From Ganoderma boninense (lineage: Eukaryota; Basidiomycota; Agaricomycetes; Polyporales; Polyporaceae): a DNA stretch of 64,000 nucleotides. Numbering within the stretch: the stretch's first letter is position 1; each line of letters starts with the position of its first letter. A program made the translations under genes and the position numbers. Where the stretch lies: the NCBI GenBank assembly GCA_002900995.3, contig CM035308.1, positions 3,374,810 through 3,438,809 of the forward strand, in the 5' to 3' direction. This document shows, piece after piece, positions 23,332 through 33,952 of the stretch. Under the pieces are notes generated by a model. The model saw only the letters and a program-made list of their open reading frames with translations, ran no database searches and was not told the origin of the DNA.

Positions 23332-24383
23332 GGAAGGATACGGCGCGCGCCTCAGACCTCAGACCTCAGCGCTGAGCCTTCGAGTCTCTGGAGGGATCGC
23401 CGAAGAGCTCGCTGGCGGGCGCGTGACTGGAAATGAGTGTGATAAATTCGTCGGATACCTCTATATTATGCGATATAAATGGCACAAGAGATGCATCCAC
23501 ATCAGTGAGCCTCGAGTGGAGAAGCTGAGGCCTGAGGGCGCAGGAACGTTCCGGCCGAGATGCCCGGTGAGAAAATCCGGCAGCGTCTATTTGGCTTCTC
23601 GCCACAGAGCCGTTTCCCTTCTCTCGTTCCGCCACCCAGCCTCCCCACACGACTACCACTGCAGCCTTGTTACTGGCACAAGCCTGCTATAATATTCTCC
23701 AGAATTACGCAGACGCTGCTTGTCTTTCAACACATTCTGGCTATTCACCACTCGGCAAAGATTCACCACTGGAGCTTGCTGTAGCTCAGTGGGATTGCAT
23801 CCAACTTGGACGGTATGAGCCCTGTATTCCTCCGCCACGGCCTCATTTCACTCAGAATTTCTCCAGTAACATTATCGTTGTATATATGGGTGGAAGGAAA
23901 TTCAATCTAGCCCTCCGGAGTCACTGTCGTCGTCGACCTTTGAGTCAAGTTTTGGGGTTAAACTGCAGGTGAGCCCTCTCTGTCTCAGGGCCTTTTTTCT
24001 TCTCCATTCCACCTCCCACATGCTGCACGTATCCTCAATATCTCGCAATGGAGGTTCTTGAACCTGGCCGTCCTAGTGTAGTTGTCCCTTCGAAACAGAT
24101 TTCTTGGTGCAAGCGCGTACTGCGGAGGAGACTGCGAGGGCATTGGTCGTCCTAACCCTCACTTCGTTCGGCCGGCAGCAAGCTCCATGGCTGCAACCAA
24201 AGTGTCAGGGCAAGTGTGACCAATGCTCAGGCTGCGAATCACATGGCTCCTTGGCTGCGCTCGTCCCTGCTAGAGTTCGACAAAGCTGTCACCGACGCTG
24301 AGCTCACGCCCAACAGGCAGGCAATGCATTATTAGCTATGCAAGCAGCCACGCGCTCGGCGCAGGCATCCACCTGACAGATTC
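23332..24383. other. 3' flank of member A', no gene supported
   Basis: Twin of 10,772-11,820. Open frames here are short and differ between the copies because of many small indels, which argues against coding function. Confidence 0.5.
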
Positions 24384-25027
24384 GTGATTAAAGGCGGCCA
24401 CTTATTTCGGCGGGTTCAAAACCAGATGAGCCCAATGAAGGACGTGTTCGAGACGATGAAGGCGTACCCCGTTCGTCCTGTCGATCATCTCTCTCCTTCT
24501 GCAAGCGTGGGCAAGCGGTGGGCTTTGCTCGCGACCTCGCCGTGTGTGCCCGGGGAACTCAATTTTGCGATCGACATGGAGGGTACGCGCGGGATGCCGT
24601 ACAAGGTCGAGTGGTATTCGTGGAGCGTGGAGCATCTCCGGCAGATGTTTGATGCAATTTTTGAAGTCACGGACGAGCACGGCGGGCCTGGACGAAGCAA
24701 GATGAGCGACACTGAGCGGAGAGACTTATGATAAGGTACAGTCAGTGCCGTAATCCCGAGGTAGACTGCGCTGCCGTGCTCACGCTGCGTTGACAGTACA
24801 CATGCGAAGATGTTCGGATAATGCATCAGGTACCATCACGATGGGAAGATCTGGAGGGACAAGGGGGCAGAATGACTGAATGGTCATCTCGCGGGCTGTG
24901 CGCTCGTGTCGAGCTGCCGTGCGAAGTGCACTTCCGGCAGGAAGTTCAATTCAACGCTGCCGGCGGAGAAGGTGGATGCCGTTGTGTTGGGGATGATTTG
25001 TACACATGAGGAAATTAGCATGGATAA
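24384..25027 (+). pseudogene. Third paralogue of the XPA-linked domain family, cut by the transposon
   Basis: An open frame of about 115 codons at 24,384-24,731 holds PMKDVFETMKAYPVRP, SPSASVGK, YSWSVEHLRQMFDAIFEV and DEHGG. These match in order the second domain of the genes at 1.9-4.5 kb. A further exon-like piece (about 24,880-25,027) follows, and the mobile element begins right after it. The remainder of the locus lies at 40,110 onward. The gene is therefore disrupted, and no start codon region resembling the XPA-like N-terminus is visible. Confidence 0.6.
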
Positions 25028-25046
25028 TTGTCGGAAATTTTCAGAA
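25028..25046 (+). repeat. Left terminal inverted repeat
   Basis: TTGTCGGAAATTTTCAGAA. The first 15 bases match the reverse complement of the right end exactly; the next positions match in part (CAGAA against CTGAA). Confidence 0.85.
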
Positions 25047-25048
25047 CG

Positions 25049-25450
25049 CCTTACAAGCCAAGTACCCGATAAGCGCCTTGAGAGGCGCTTGGAATGACCT
25101 TGCAAGCCAATGCGAGCCCTTCTCATGCTTTGTAAGCCCGCGACCGGCCATATCAGGCCATATCATGTCCGGCCGACCCGTGTAATAGATCTCGGTGCCT
25201 TTTAAGGAGCTTTCCGTTGTTATAATCTAATAAGCCGTCGCTATAAGGACTTTAAAGACGTCATAATTGATTTCCGCCAGCTTGTGAGGCCCCCGGGTGC
25301 TTCCTAGGCCAGCACGGTTACTTGGAAGGAGTCCGCCAGCTTAAGAGGACCGGCCCGCCGCCTTTTGAGAATGTCCGCCGGCTTATGAGGGTCGTCCGCC
25401 GGCTTATGAGTGCCAGCCGCCGGCTTATCAGGCACCGAGGCCTTGCGAGG
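25049..25450 (+). repeat. Left subterminal repeat field
   Basis: Short related motifs recur at irregular spacing: CCTTACAAGCC, CCTTGCAAGCC and TTTGTAAGCCC near the tip, then a series of CCGCCAGCTTGTGAGG, CCGCCAGCTTAAGAGG, CCGCCGGCTTATGAGG (twice) and CCGCCGGCTTATCAGG. Such subterminal arrays are typical of CACTA-like elements and are thought to bind the transposase. Confidence 0.7.
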
Positions 25451-25750
25451 AAATCCCCCCCGCTTATCGGCCTTCCATCTGCCGCGATGGCGTACTTGCC
25501 GTGCTTCCTCTCCCTCCCTCGTCCTGCACCCCCATCTCTTACGAACTTGCTTTGAAGGCCGCCTCAACACTCATATCCCCTGGTACGTTTGTCGCTTTTC
25601 AGTCTTTTGTTATGTTGGCGCTGATTCTCGGCATCCGCAGTCGCCAGGAGCCTTGTACATACCCGCGTTATATCGCCCAGCAGGTCCCTGACATTCCCCA
25701 GGTTGGCAACGCGTCACGGCCGGACTCCCTTCGCCTCGCAGCCGGACATA

Positions 25751-28700
25751 TGGCGCCATCGCGTTCAACCAAGAAGACAAAGGCGGCCCGCAAGAAGGGG
25801 CTCGCACGTCGGGCGGTCGCCAGGGACATCTGCGAGCACTGTGGCGACGAGTTCGATGTGCGCGGCTTGGGGCAGCACCGGATAGCGTGCGGACAGAGGG
25901 TGCGGGATGCGCTCGCGGACGTCGAGTTTGCGATCGCGCAGGGGAAAAAGCACCAAGGTGACGCCTATCCCTCTCAGGCTTTTGAGTGGACACTAACATC
26001 TCCCGCTGCCATTCACTCCTGCTGTCTGCTCTTTCCCCTGGGCCTGGTTCGCTAGGTTAGTGCGCTGAACATTATCATATCATGCTGTGTATAACTTTGC
26101 TTACTCTGTCAGGCGCGCCGAGCGAATCACCACGAAAACGCGCTGCCCGGCAGAGGGTTGAAGTTCATAGCGACGATGACGACATTGTCAACGATGGCGA
26201 TGACGGTCACGGGTACTGGAGCGGCGAGGAGCATTTTGGCGGTGGCTCACGGGCCCCATCGGACGACGGTAAGCAATTATTTGTCGAGACTCGAGGCTCC
26301 CAGCATCTGCTAACGTTTCGCAATGGTAAGCGTCCCCGTCTGGCGTGCAGGGATCACCCATGTCAGATGTCCACCAGATCAGGGACGATGCGTCTGTCGC
26401 CGTGTCCCCAGTCGCCTCTCTGGATCCCCTCCCCTCTGTGAATGTCGTTCCGTCCCCCTCCGTCGTCGGCACCAACACCGCGACTGGCATCAATGCCGCG
26501 GTAGACGCGCCGCGACCTCCGTCTTCCTATCAGTTGGATGACTTCAAGGTTGAGTACCACCCGAACAGTGGTCGGGTGACCGAGGTCCATCATTTCGACG
26601 AGTTCACTCGTGATCGTGCATCTACTACCGTGCCCCCGGTTGATCCACGTCCATACCGGCCCTTTGGCTCTCTCGCCGAGTTTGAGTTCGCCGAGCTGGC
26701 CAATGAAGCTTCGCTTAGCAAGAAGCATGTCAATGCCTTCCTGAAGTTAATCCGGCGCATCAAGGCTAGTAACGAGGAGTTTTCGTTCGCGACACACACA
26801 GACGTACAGAATGCATGGGCCGCAGCGTCGGCGAAAGTCACGCCTGTCTGTATATGTTAACATTGTGTTTATTTTTTAATCTAAGTGTTGTTCTAGTTCA
26901 AGCACCATGTTGTCGTTGTTCAATACAAGGGCCAGGATGTCAGCCACGACTTCTATTGTCGTGACATTTATCAATACCTTGAAGATATTATTGGCAACCA
27001 ATACCTTTTCAAGGAGATGGTTTTTGATGCTCAAATCCTTTCCAAGTTCAATGGTTTGGAGTTCGTACGCTTTTATGATGAACCATGGACAGGGAAGCGG
27101 TGGTATGAGCTTCAGGTTTGTTCTATGTTGAAGACTGCTGTATAATTATATTATTAACCTTGTCCCAGTCACAAATACCCTCAGGTGCCAACCTCCTCAC
27201 CCTCATAATCTATGCTGACAAGACTACTCTGTCAACATTTGGCAAGGAGAAGGGATACCCAATCATAGCTCGCTGTGGCAACCTTCCTGCTCATATTCGC
27301 AATGGAGAAGGACCTGGTGGTGGAGTTGTTGTTGGTTGGCTTCCTATTGTAATATTCACTTGAACAAAATTGGTGTTGGAGTAGTATCTTACTAGATGTA
27401 ATTTTTAGGTGCCTGATAAACCTGGCAAGGAAGGTGCCAGCAAGGAGTATGTCAACTTCAAGCGTGCTGTTTGGCACGAGTCTTTCCGGCTATTCTTTAT
27501 TCCTATCAGGAACAAGACCTGGATTGGTGCATGGATTCCCTGCCCAGATGGAAAGGATAGGTGGTTTTTTATAGCAGTGATTATTCTCTCAGCAGACTAT
27601 GAGGAGCAGTATGATAAATTCTACCTAGTTGTATTGTTGGAATCTGACTTAGGAATTATACAGGTGCTTCATGAGCCTCCTCCGGGGAGCTAATGGAAAG
27701 TTTCCCTGCCCTATATGCCTGGTTCCAAAGGATGGCTTGATGAAAATATGGAAACATGAAGAGTTGCGCACTGGAGAAAAGGCTAGGGAGCTTTTTCAGC
27801 AGGCTCAAAAACAAAAGTACAAGAAGGATGTTGAGATAATTATGAAATCTTGGAGCCTTCGCCCAATTCCTGTAGGTCTTATTATTTTTATTCTCATCAT
27901 ATACACAAATGCATTGACATCTTATCACAGAATGCCTTTCTTGAGCTTAAAAACTCAGATCCATACAAGGCACTCTCATTTGATAGGCTCCATGCATTTC
28001 ATGCTGGCCTTTTTGGCAAACATATGTGGCCTTTGTTAAAGGCACATATTGAAAGGCTCTCATCAACTGCTGCTGTACAAGTTGATAAACAGTATGAACT
28101 ATCACAAGTAGTGTTTTGGAAATTATCTAACATTGGGACATTTTAGATTTGGCAGTATACCCCGCTGGTCTGGCCTTAACCATTTTACAGAAGTTATGGC
28201 TATTACTTTCACTGATGGTAGCAAGCATGAGGACATTTCCAAGGTAATTATCTTTATGCCTTTCCTTCAATAATGGTCTGTTAAAGCATATAAATTTTAG
28301 AATGCTTTATTTGCTACACACAATGTAGTGACCAAAGCAAATGATCCTCTTGCATACTTGCTTATGTGCGCTCTTCGCAAGTATTCAGAGCTAGACATCT
28401 ACTACGATATGGAGGTTCTCACTGAAGAGAGAATGAAGGATGGGGAGGCAAGCCAACAAGCAATGGGGGCATTAATCAAGGTAACAGCTCTCAAATATCT
28501 TTGTGTCTTTTGCATAATTAAATCTGTTGTATTAGAAGTACTACAATGCAACTTCAGACCTACCAGATGCCAAAGATTGGAATTTTCCCAAAATGCACAC
28601 CCACATTCATGGCTTTGATGATGTTCGAAACAAAGGTACAACTCGGAACTACAATACAAAGCCAAACGAGAAGCTTCATGGTCCTATCAAGGAGGCCTAC

Positions 28701-29757
28701 CGTCGCCGGACTAATTTCAAGAATGTTGCTCCTCAGGTTAGCCACAATTAGGCCTAAAACTTTATAGTATTTTGCTCTGTTGAATTAATTCTCTTTTAGA
28801 TCCTTGCTGTTGATCACCAATTCTATGTTTCACGTCATATTCGGGAGCACATCAATCACATGGAGCAATATGCACACGACCAGGCAGAGCATGTACGGAT
28901 GGCAGCAAGGAATGAGGAGGAAGCGGAGGATTATCGGGAAGAGCAAAAAGAGACTAGTGGCCCTAATGCTTTCGGAGATGGTCACATCAAGTTTGGATCT
29001 GCCCAGGAACCCCAGACACTGGACAGTCTCATGCAAGCTCACTGCATTACCACCACTGGTGCATCTACAATTCATCCGTATTTCAAAAACTTCCATACAC
29101 GCCTCAGCACATTCCTTACCCAGCTTCTCCAAAGCCAAAGCCAACAATCTTCAGCTCCTGGAAATACTCACACTGTCACTGTTGGCCTTGAATTTCAGGT
29201 AGGCATATGCTTCAATAATTATCTATAGGATTATCAAGACTAAAATGTACTACTTTGACTTTGCAATGCAGATCACAGAATTCCGCCTTCTTCGTGTCAA
29301 CTATGAATCACTAGTTGATTGGCGATTGTCAGCAGACATCCTTCGCTGCAGTCCAATGTTCCATAACAGCCCACGTTATGACTGCATCCTCTACCAGGCA
29401 TCCGCAGGTGCACAGGTCTTTGGACAACTCCACTTGATTTTCACCTGCATGGTGGACAGCAAAATCTACCCACTTGCCCTTGTAGAACCATTCAATGCTC
29501 CCATCTCCAACAACAGCCTCGGAAGGCAGCGGCGGCAGATGGACTGGGACTTGGATTTCTTCCGTGTACGATCGCGGAAAAAAACGGAGATTATTCCTGC
29601 GCAATCTGTAATCCGTGGCGCTCTACTGGTGCCAGATTGGGAGAAGGACGGGGACTATTTTGTTCATGATCTAGTGGATACGGACATGTTCCTGCGTGTA
29701 AAGGAGATGAGGCCAGTTCAGAATCAGGAAAACGATGTACGTAGTACTAGTAGTTAG
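25751..29757 (+). CDS. Plavaka (CMC superfamily) transposase, apparently intact
   Basis: This is a multi-exon gene for the cut-and-paste transposase of the surrounding element. Exon 1 (25,751-25,957) encodes a basic tail, then a zinc finger with Cys28, Cys31, His43 and Cys47 (CEHCGDEF...HRIAC). Acidic and low-complexity linkers follow. From 26,351 I can join eleven exons in phase: 26,351-26,845; 26,897-27,115; 27,169-27,348; 27,409-27,608; 27,664-27,871; 27,931-28,091; 28,147-28,243; 28,301-28,480; 28,536-28,736; 28,800-29,198; 29,272-29,757. The core shows family hallmarks: IIYADKTTLSTFG, IARCGNLPAHIRNGEG, VVVGWLPI, LSADYEEQ, FPCPICLVP, SFDRLHAFHAGLFGKH, RWSGLNHF and NYNTKPNEKLHG. No stop interrupts it. 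The junction between the second exon (26,113-26,268) and 26,351 does not stay in frame as I read it. The exons upstream of 26,850 are GC-rich and those downstream AT-rich. Confidence 0.88.
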
Positions 29758-29999
29758 ATTGCTGCACAAGAATTCAAACCCAAAGGCGATGTACGATATT
29801 ACTGAACGCACGCACTTCCGAGGCGCTTATGAAACCTTGTCGCGCGAGGTGCGCGCCTGCGTGTATTGATTCGCTCTGTTCGTGTACACATCCCTCTCAA
29901 TTCTCCCTTCCCCGTTTAGCAATTCATTCGTTCTCGGGCTTCTAGCGGACCGCGGCGCATTTGGTACGATCTCTCAAACCAAAACAAAATGTCCATCGT
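29758..29999. other. Spacer between transposase and captured sequence
   Basis: No gene is seen. A GAGGCGCTTATGAAACC motif near 29,820 resembles the left subterminal repeats, so a nested or older element edge could lie here. Confidence 0.35.
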
Positions 30000-32900
30000 C
30001 AATTCTAATTTGGTCCCCGTAGGTGCGGCTCCAACGTTCATGTCCTCTTGAGCCAAAGGAAGACACTGGCCCTGCACGCCTCAACCAAGTGATCTGCCTA
30101 CACCCGGGCCAAAGAGCGCTCTCCATTTCCCCTGCTAACAACCAAATCAATCTTACCTGCTTACCGCATCACGATGCATCCGAGAATACGCGCAAAGTAA
30201 GTCACCCCCGCTCTCCTGCTCCCGACATTGGCTACATAGCACTCACATCGCACTCTCCTCCCCGCCACCTTGTGCGAACTGACAGACCTCGAAATCTTGA
30301 TGAATTTCGCCCTGCCACTCCAGCTACATCCATACCGACTCCGAGCACATTCACCTTCCCTCTCCCACCCCACCTCTACGATCTTGCTGCACGAGTATAC
30401 CTCTTCATGAGAAGAAGGGTTGAGTCTCAGATGGTCGTCGTCCGGTGAGTCACGCCTGTGGTAGCTTCATAAGATGTCTGACAAGCCTGCGGTATTAGAG
30501 GGATCACAGCGTCTGGCAAGAGTGCCAGCAGCCGGCTGCTTGTCAACCAGATCCTCCGGCTCTCGACCTATTCCAAGAAGGAAGCAAGACTCGCCGATTA
30601 GATCAAGTCGCTCTCGACACTCCTTGATTCGATTGGAAATGCGAAGACATTCGTTAATCCCAACGCCTCCCAACACTGCCGCTACCTCGAGCTGCACTTC
30701 AACGACCGCGGACGCATTTAGGCGGCCAAGATTCTGACATACGGCCTCGACAAATTCCGATTCTCACGCCCCTCGTTCGAAGAGCGAACATATCACATTT
30801 TCTTCCAGTTCCTCGCCAGCGCCACCTTGGAGGATCGGGATCGTTACTCGAGGATGTCTCCGATTACGCCCTCCTCGCTTCGTCGGGATGCTACCTCCTT
30901 CCGGCTGGCCCTTTCAGTGGCGAGGGGATTGCGATGGGTGAGTTGCGGGCGGCGATGAAGATTCTCGGCTTCAAGCCCAAGCACCTGTCATCTATTTTCG
31001 GCCTGCAGTTGGGGTGGCGGGGGGGGCGATGCACGCGACGTGTAAGCTAACGTCCCCAATGCCCCTGTACTCGACCAGGTTTCTGCCTGCTGGGCATGGC
31101 ACCTCTCCCCACAGGCGTCCCTTACAAGGAGAACACGGCGACCTCGCCCAAGCTCGGGATCCGGCTGCATCCGTACGTTCCTTTCTCGTGGCCCGCTTCT
31201 AGTATCCCGCTTCTCATGCGACCACATTCCATCCTGATCCCTTTCTTTGGTCCCCAGCTCTCGCTCGCGACCGCCAGTCGCCTTCCTCGCGACCACTCTT
31301 CTGAATCGTTCCCTGCAAGAAGCCCCTCTGCCCCCGAGCCTAGTGTCGATGTCATGGCCAGCATACACCCCAAGAACCCTTACGGCTGCCCGAACCACCA
31401 CGAACCCGTGCGCAGTGGTGCCTCCCTGAGGCTCCCTTCCTACCGTCGCCACCTGCGAGTCTAGCGACGGGTGTCTCATGTGCGCGTCGCAGCCCACTTT
31501 GACTGGCAGGCGCGGCTTCAACGTCCCCCGCTCGTCGTGCGATTCCATCCGCTCTCTCCCGCCCTTCACCAGACATGCCGCACCGACGGGCATCTTGCTG
31601 ACCCCGGTACGACCGAGCTGACCTGTGTCTGGACGGACGGCCGCGACGGATCCGCTTAATAGTGGCGGACACCCGACGTTTAGGTAGGTGTCTCTCTGGA
31701 GGACTTGAGCGAGGTGCTGACGAACAAGGCGAGCTATGTGCGAAAGGAGCTACGGTGCACTGGGATGATTAATTCTCAGCAGGGCGGACTTCAGCGCGAC
31801 TAGCCCGCGAGGGACCTGTACGCCATCCTCTTTGCATTTGTGACCAGGACCCTCCTCCCAAGGGCCCCCACCGATCGGGCCGGGTACAGCAGTGAGCTCG
31901 TCGGTGATCTCGAGACGCTGCCGGCGATCTCCATCATGGACAACTCCCTGTGTGGAGCTTTTGCCGGGTGCGCAGCTCAGTGAGCGCGCGCAGGAAGCCT
32001 GGGAGCATGATCGGTGTCACGAAAAGCATGCTCGTCATTCAAGCTATCAAGTCTGGGAAGGTCAGTGAAGCTGCTTCAGGAGCTCGTGTTGAAGTTCAGC
32101 GCTCAACCTCTTTCATCGCCTCTGGTAGCTCGCAGGTTCCCGATGCTATGACCCCGACTGCGCCTTCATCTCGCTCCTTCGCAACTCCGCAGACCTGTTC
32201 ATCGCGACACTTATGGCTGGTCCCAGCCTTGCGACGGAGCGCCACTCGAATGACGAGAGCATCATCGTCCAGGCACAGGTCTCTTCGACACATCTCCGCC
32301 CCCTCACGACCATTGCAACCCGTGACGGCTCTACTGTAGCTCCTGGCGAAGAACACCTCCGCCTTGGCCCATCCAAGGTGTATCTCGTCTCGACCCAGCT
32401 CAACTACTACACCCTCTCCGAGATCATGTGGAACGTCGATCACGCACGCCTCATGCATCCGTCCGAGTCACTCGGGCACTGCCACTTTCTTCGACAAGCG
32501 TCGCGCGTTAAGGCTTATCTCTGTGCGCTGCTCCTTCCCAATCTTGCATCGCGGAAGAAACAAGACTTTGTCGTCGACTTCGAGCAGGTCGCCTTCCGTG
32601 AACGCTTCGTCCCCATGGTCCGGGGCTCGAAAGCCACGCGGATACGACAGTGCGCTTCGTATAACGAATGGGAGGAGGCATACGCAGCATGGAAGATCGT
32701 GGGGACGTCATCCGGGCCTCGGAGATGGAATTGAGGCAGGCAACGACGAGAGCGTCCTTCCGGACGATGCGACGGAATATGCTCACCAAGAGTCGCTCAC
32801 CCCTGGAGCCTACTATGGCAGCGGCGAGAGCGAAGACAATCTCCTGTTGAACCACTCCCCACCGCAGTCGGCGCGGTACCTTGAGGCCGGCTACAAGGAC

Positions 32901-33310
32901 CAACCCATGACGCCTACCAACCGCGAAACACTGGCGTACAGCGAAGGCGGTGAGGGCTAGAGTTCCGAGTGGGACAAGAAGGGTAGTCTCGAGCCTTCAC
33001 CAGACCCCGTGGCCTTGAACGAGATCGGCCTCGTCGCGAAGGCGCCGAATACCGTGGAAGAGGTGCCTACAAGCCGATCGAGGCGCAACTGGCTTTGTGT
33101 GGTCTGGCCTACAACATGGTGAATTCCGTCGTTCATGTTGGGTAAGGTCGCCTGGATGTGCGGCTTGCGTGGAGGGAGAAGGTGACGATCTTCAGGCTCG
33201 TCTTCTATGATCTCATTGGGTTCAGCCGGCTCTTTGTGCTCCGACTTCGACAAGGCGTGGTCGCTCACTGAGATCAACCGGCATACCGGCGACTGCGACT
33301 ACGGGTCCAC
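30000..33310 (+). pseudogene. Captured class V-type chitin synthase (myosin motor domain), broken
   Basis: Pieces follow the order of fungal chitin synthases with an N-terminal myosin-like motor. In sequence they are PHLYDLAARVYLFMRRR; the P-loop ITASGKSASSRLL (about 30,505); LLVNQILRLSTYSKKEARLA; NPNASQHCRYLELHFNDRG; LDKFRF...EERTYHIFFQFLA; LRAAMKILGFKPKHLSSIF; VSLEDLSEVLTNKASYVRKEL; RDLYAILFAFV; FISLLRNSADLF; GPSLATERHS; VKAYLCALLLPN; FVVDFEQVAFRERFVPMVRG; EEVPTSRSRRNWL; and DFDKAWSLTEINRHTGD, which begins the cytochrome b5-like part. The chitin synthase catalytic half is absent. In-frame stops sit at 30,599-30,601, 30,719-30,721 and about 31,801, with frame changes between blocks. Intron-like GTAAGT...ACAG sequence at about 30,196-30,284 indicates capture as DNA, not as mRNA. 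Confidence 0.82.
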
Positions 33311-33339
33311 CGCAGTACATCTTTACCTCCTACATCCAC

Positions 33340-33952
33340 CAGTATGGAACCCTGTACCGCTCAGCGCAGAAATGGTAAGCCATTCCCTTCTTACCTGCGT
33401 GTTCGCCCTGACCAGTATGGCAGCTTGCGGATGAGATGATCACCGGCGTGTTCTTCGGCGATGCCGTTCGTCAGCTCGACGCAACCACCAAGTTCCGCAA
33501 ACTGCTTTTTATTCAAGATCTGAACACGGGCTGGGCCAGGTCTATCTACGACCTCGCAACAGCCGCCATGGCGGACGAGGACAAGGTCGAGTTCTCCACG
33601 ATCTAGATCGCGGAAGCGACGTCGAGCTACAGCCTCCCGGCCACGCGCGATTGAGGTTCTGCCTGACAAGCAGGCGGTCTGGATGTACCTGCGCTTTGCG
33701 GCGATGGAGTGCGCACTGGGCGAGATCGACCGCACGAGGGGCATCTACGCGCATGCGTCGCAGTTCTGCGATCCGCCTGCGCACCCGCACTTTGGGGAAG
33801 GGCAGAATACGTTTGAGATTCAGACGGGCTCTGAGGGCACGTTCCGCGAGATGCTCCGCATCAAGCGCTCCATGCAGGCGCAGTTCAACCCCGAGGCAGC
33901 CCGACATGCTGAGACTACGCGCTCCAACAGGGCGCTGTCCGACGTCTGTTAA
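33340..33952 (+). pseudogene. Syf1-like (HAT repeat splicing factor) gene fragment
   Basis: The translated pieces are SIYDLATAAMADEDKVEF, then after a stop AEATSSYSLPATRD, then in another frame VLPDKQAVWMYLRFAAMECA, LGEIDRTRGIYAHASQFCDP, GSEGTFREMLRIKRSMQAQF. They match the C-terminal HAT repeats of Syf1/XAB2, a scaffold of the spliceosome NineTeen complex (pattern LPATRxIYERAIEVLPD, LRFAxMERKLGEIDRARAIY, FREMLRIKRSVQAQ). Two stops (about 33,604 and 33,651) and a frame change break it. Its upstream border with the chitin synthase piece lies near 33,300-33,400. Only this short part of the gene is present. It is a second captured host gene in the same element. Confidence 0.72.

Larger units (their letters stand above)
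15045..25027 (+). repeat. Segmental duplication, copy 2, left part up to the transposon
   Basis: This is the same order of sequence as copy 1. It is interrupted at 25,027 by the large mobile element and resumes at 40,110-41,079, where it matches 12,451-13,234. Several small differences distinguish the copies, among them the missing first exons of the XPA-like gene, a stop codon in the short paralogue, and a microdeletion at the site matching 5,812-5,835. Confidence 0.9.

Noticed and set aside
25049..25450. CRISPR-like array of short repeats
   Set aside because: Repeats are imperfect, spacing is irregular, the organism is a eukaryote, and the position at a transposon end explains them.
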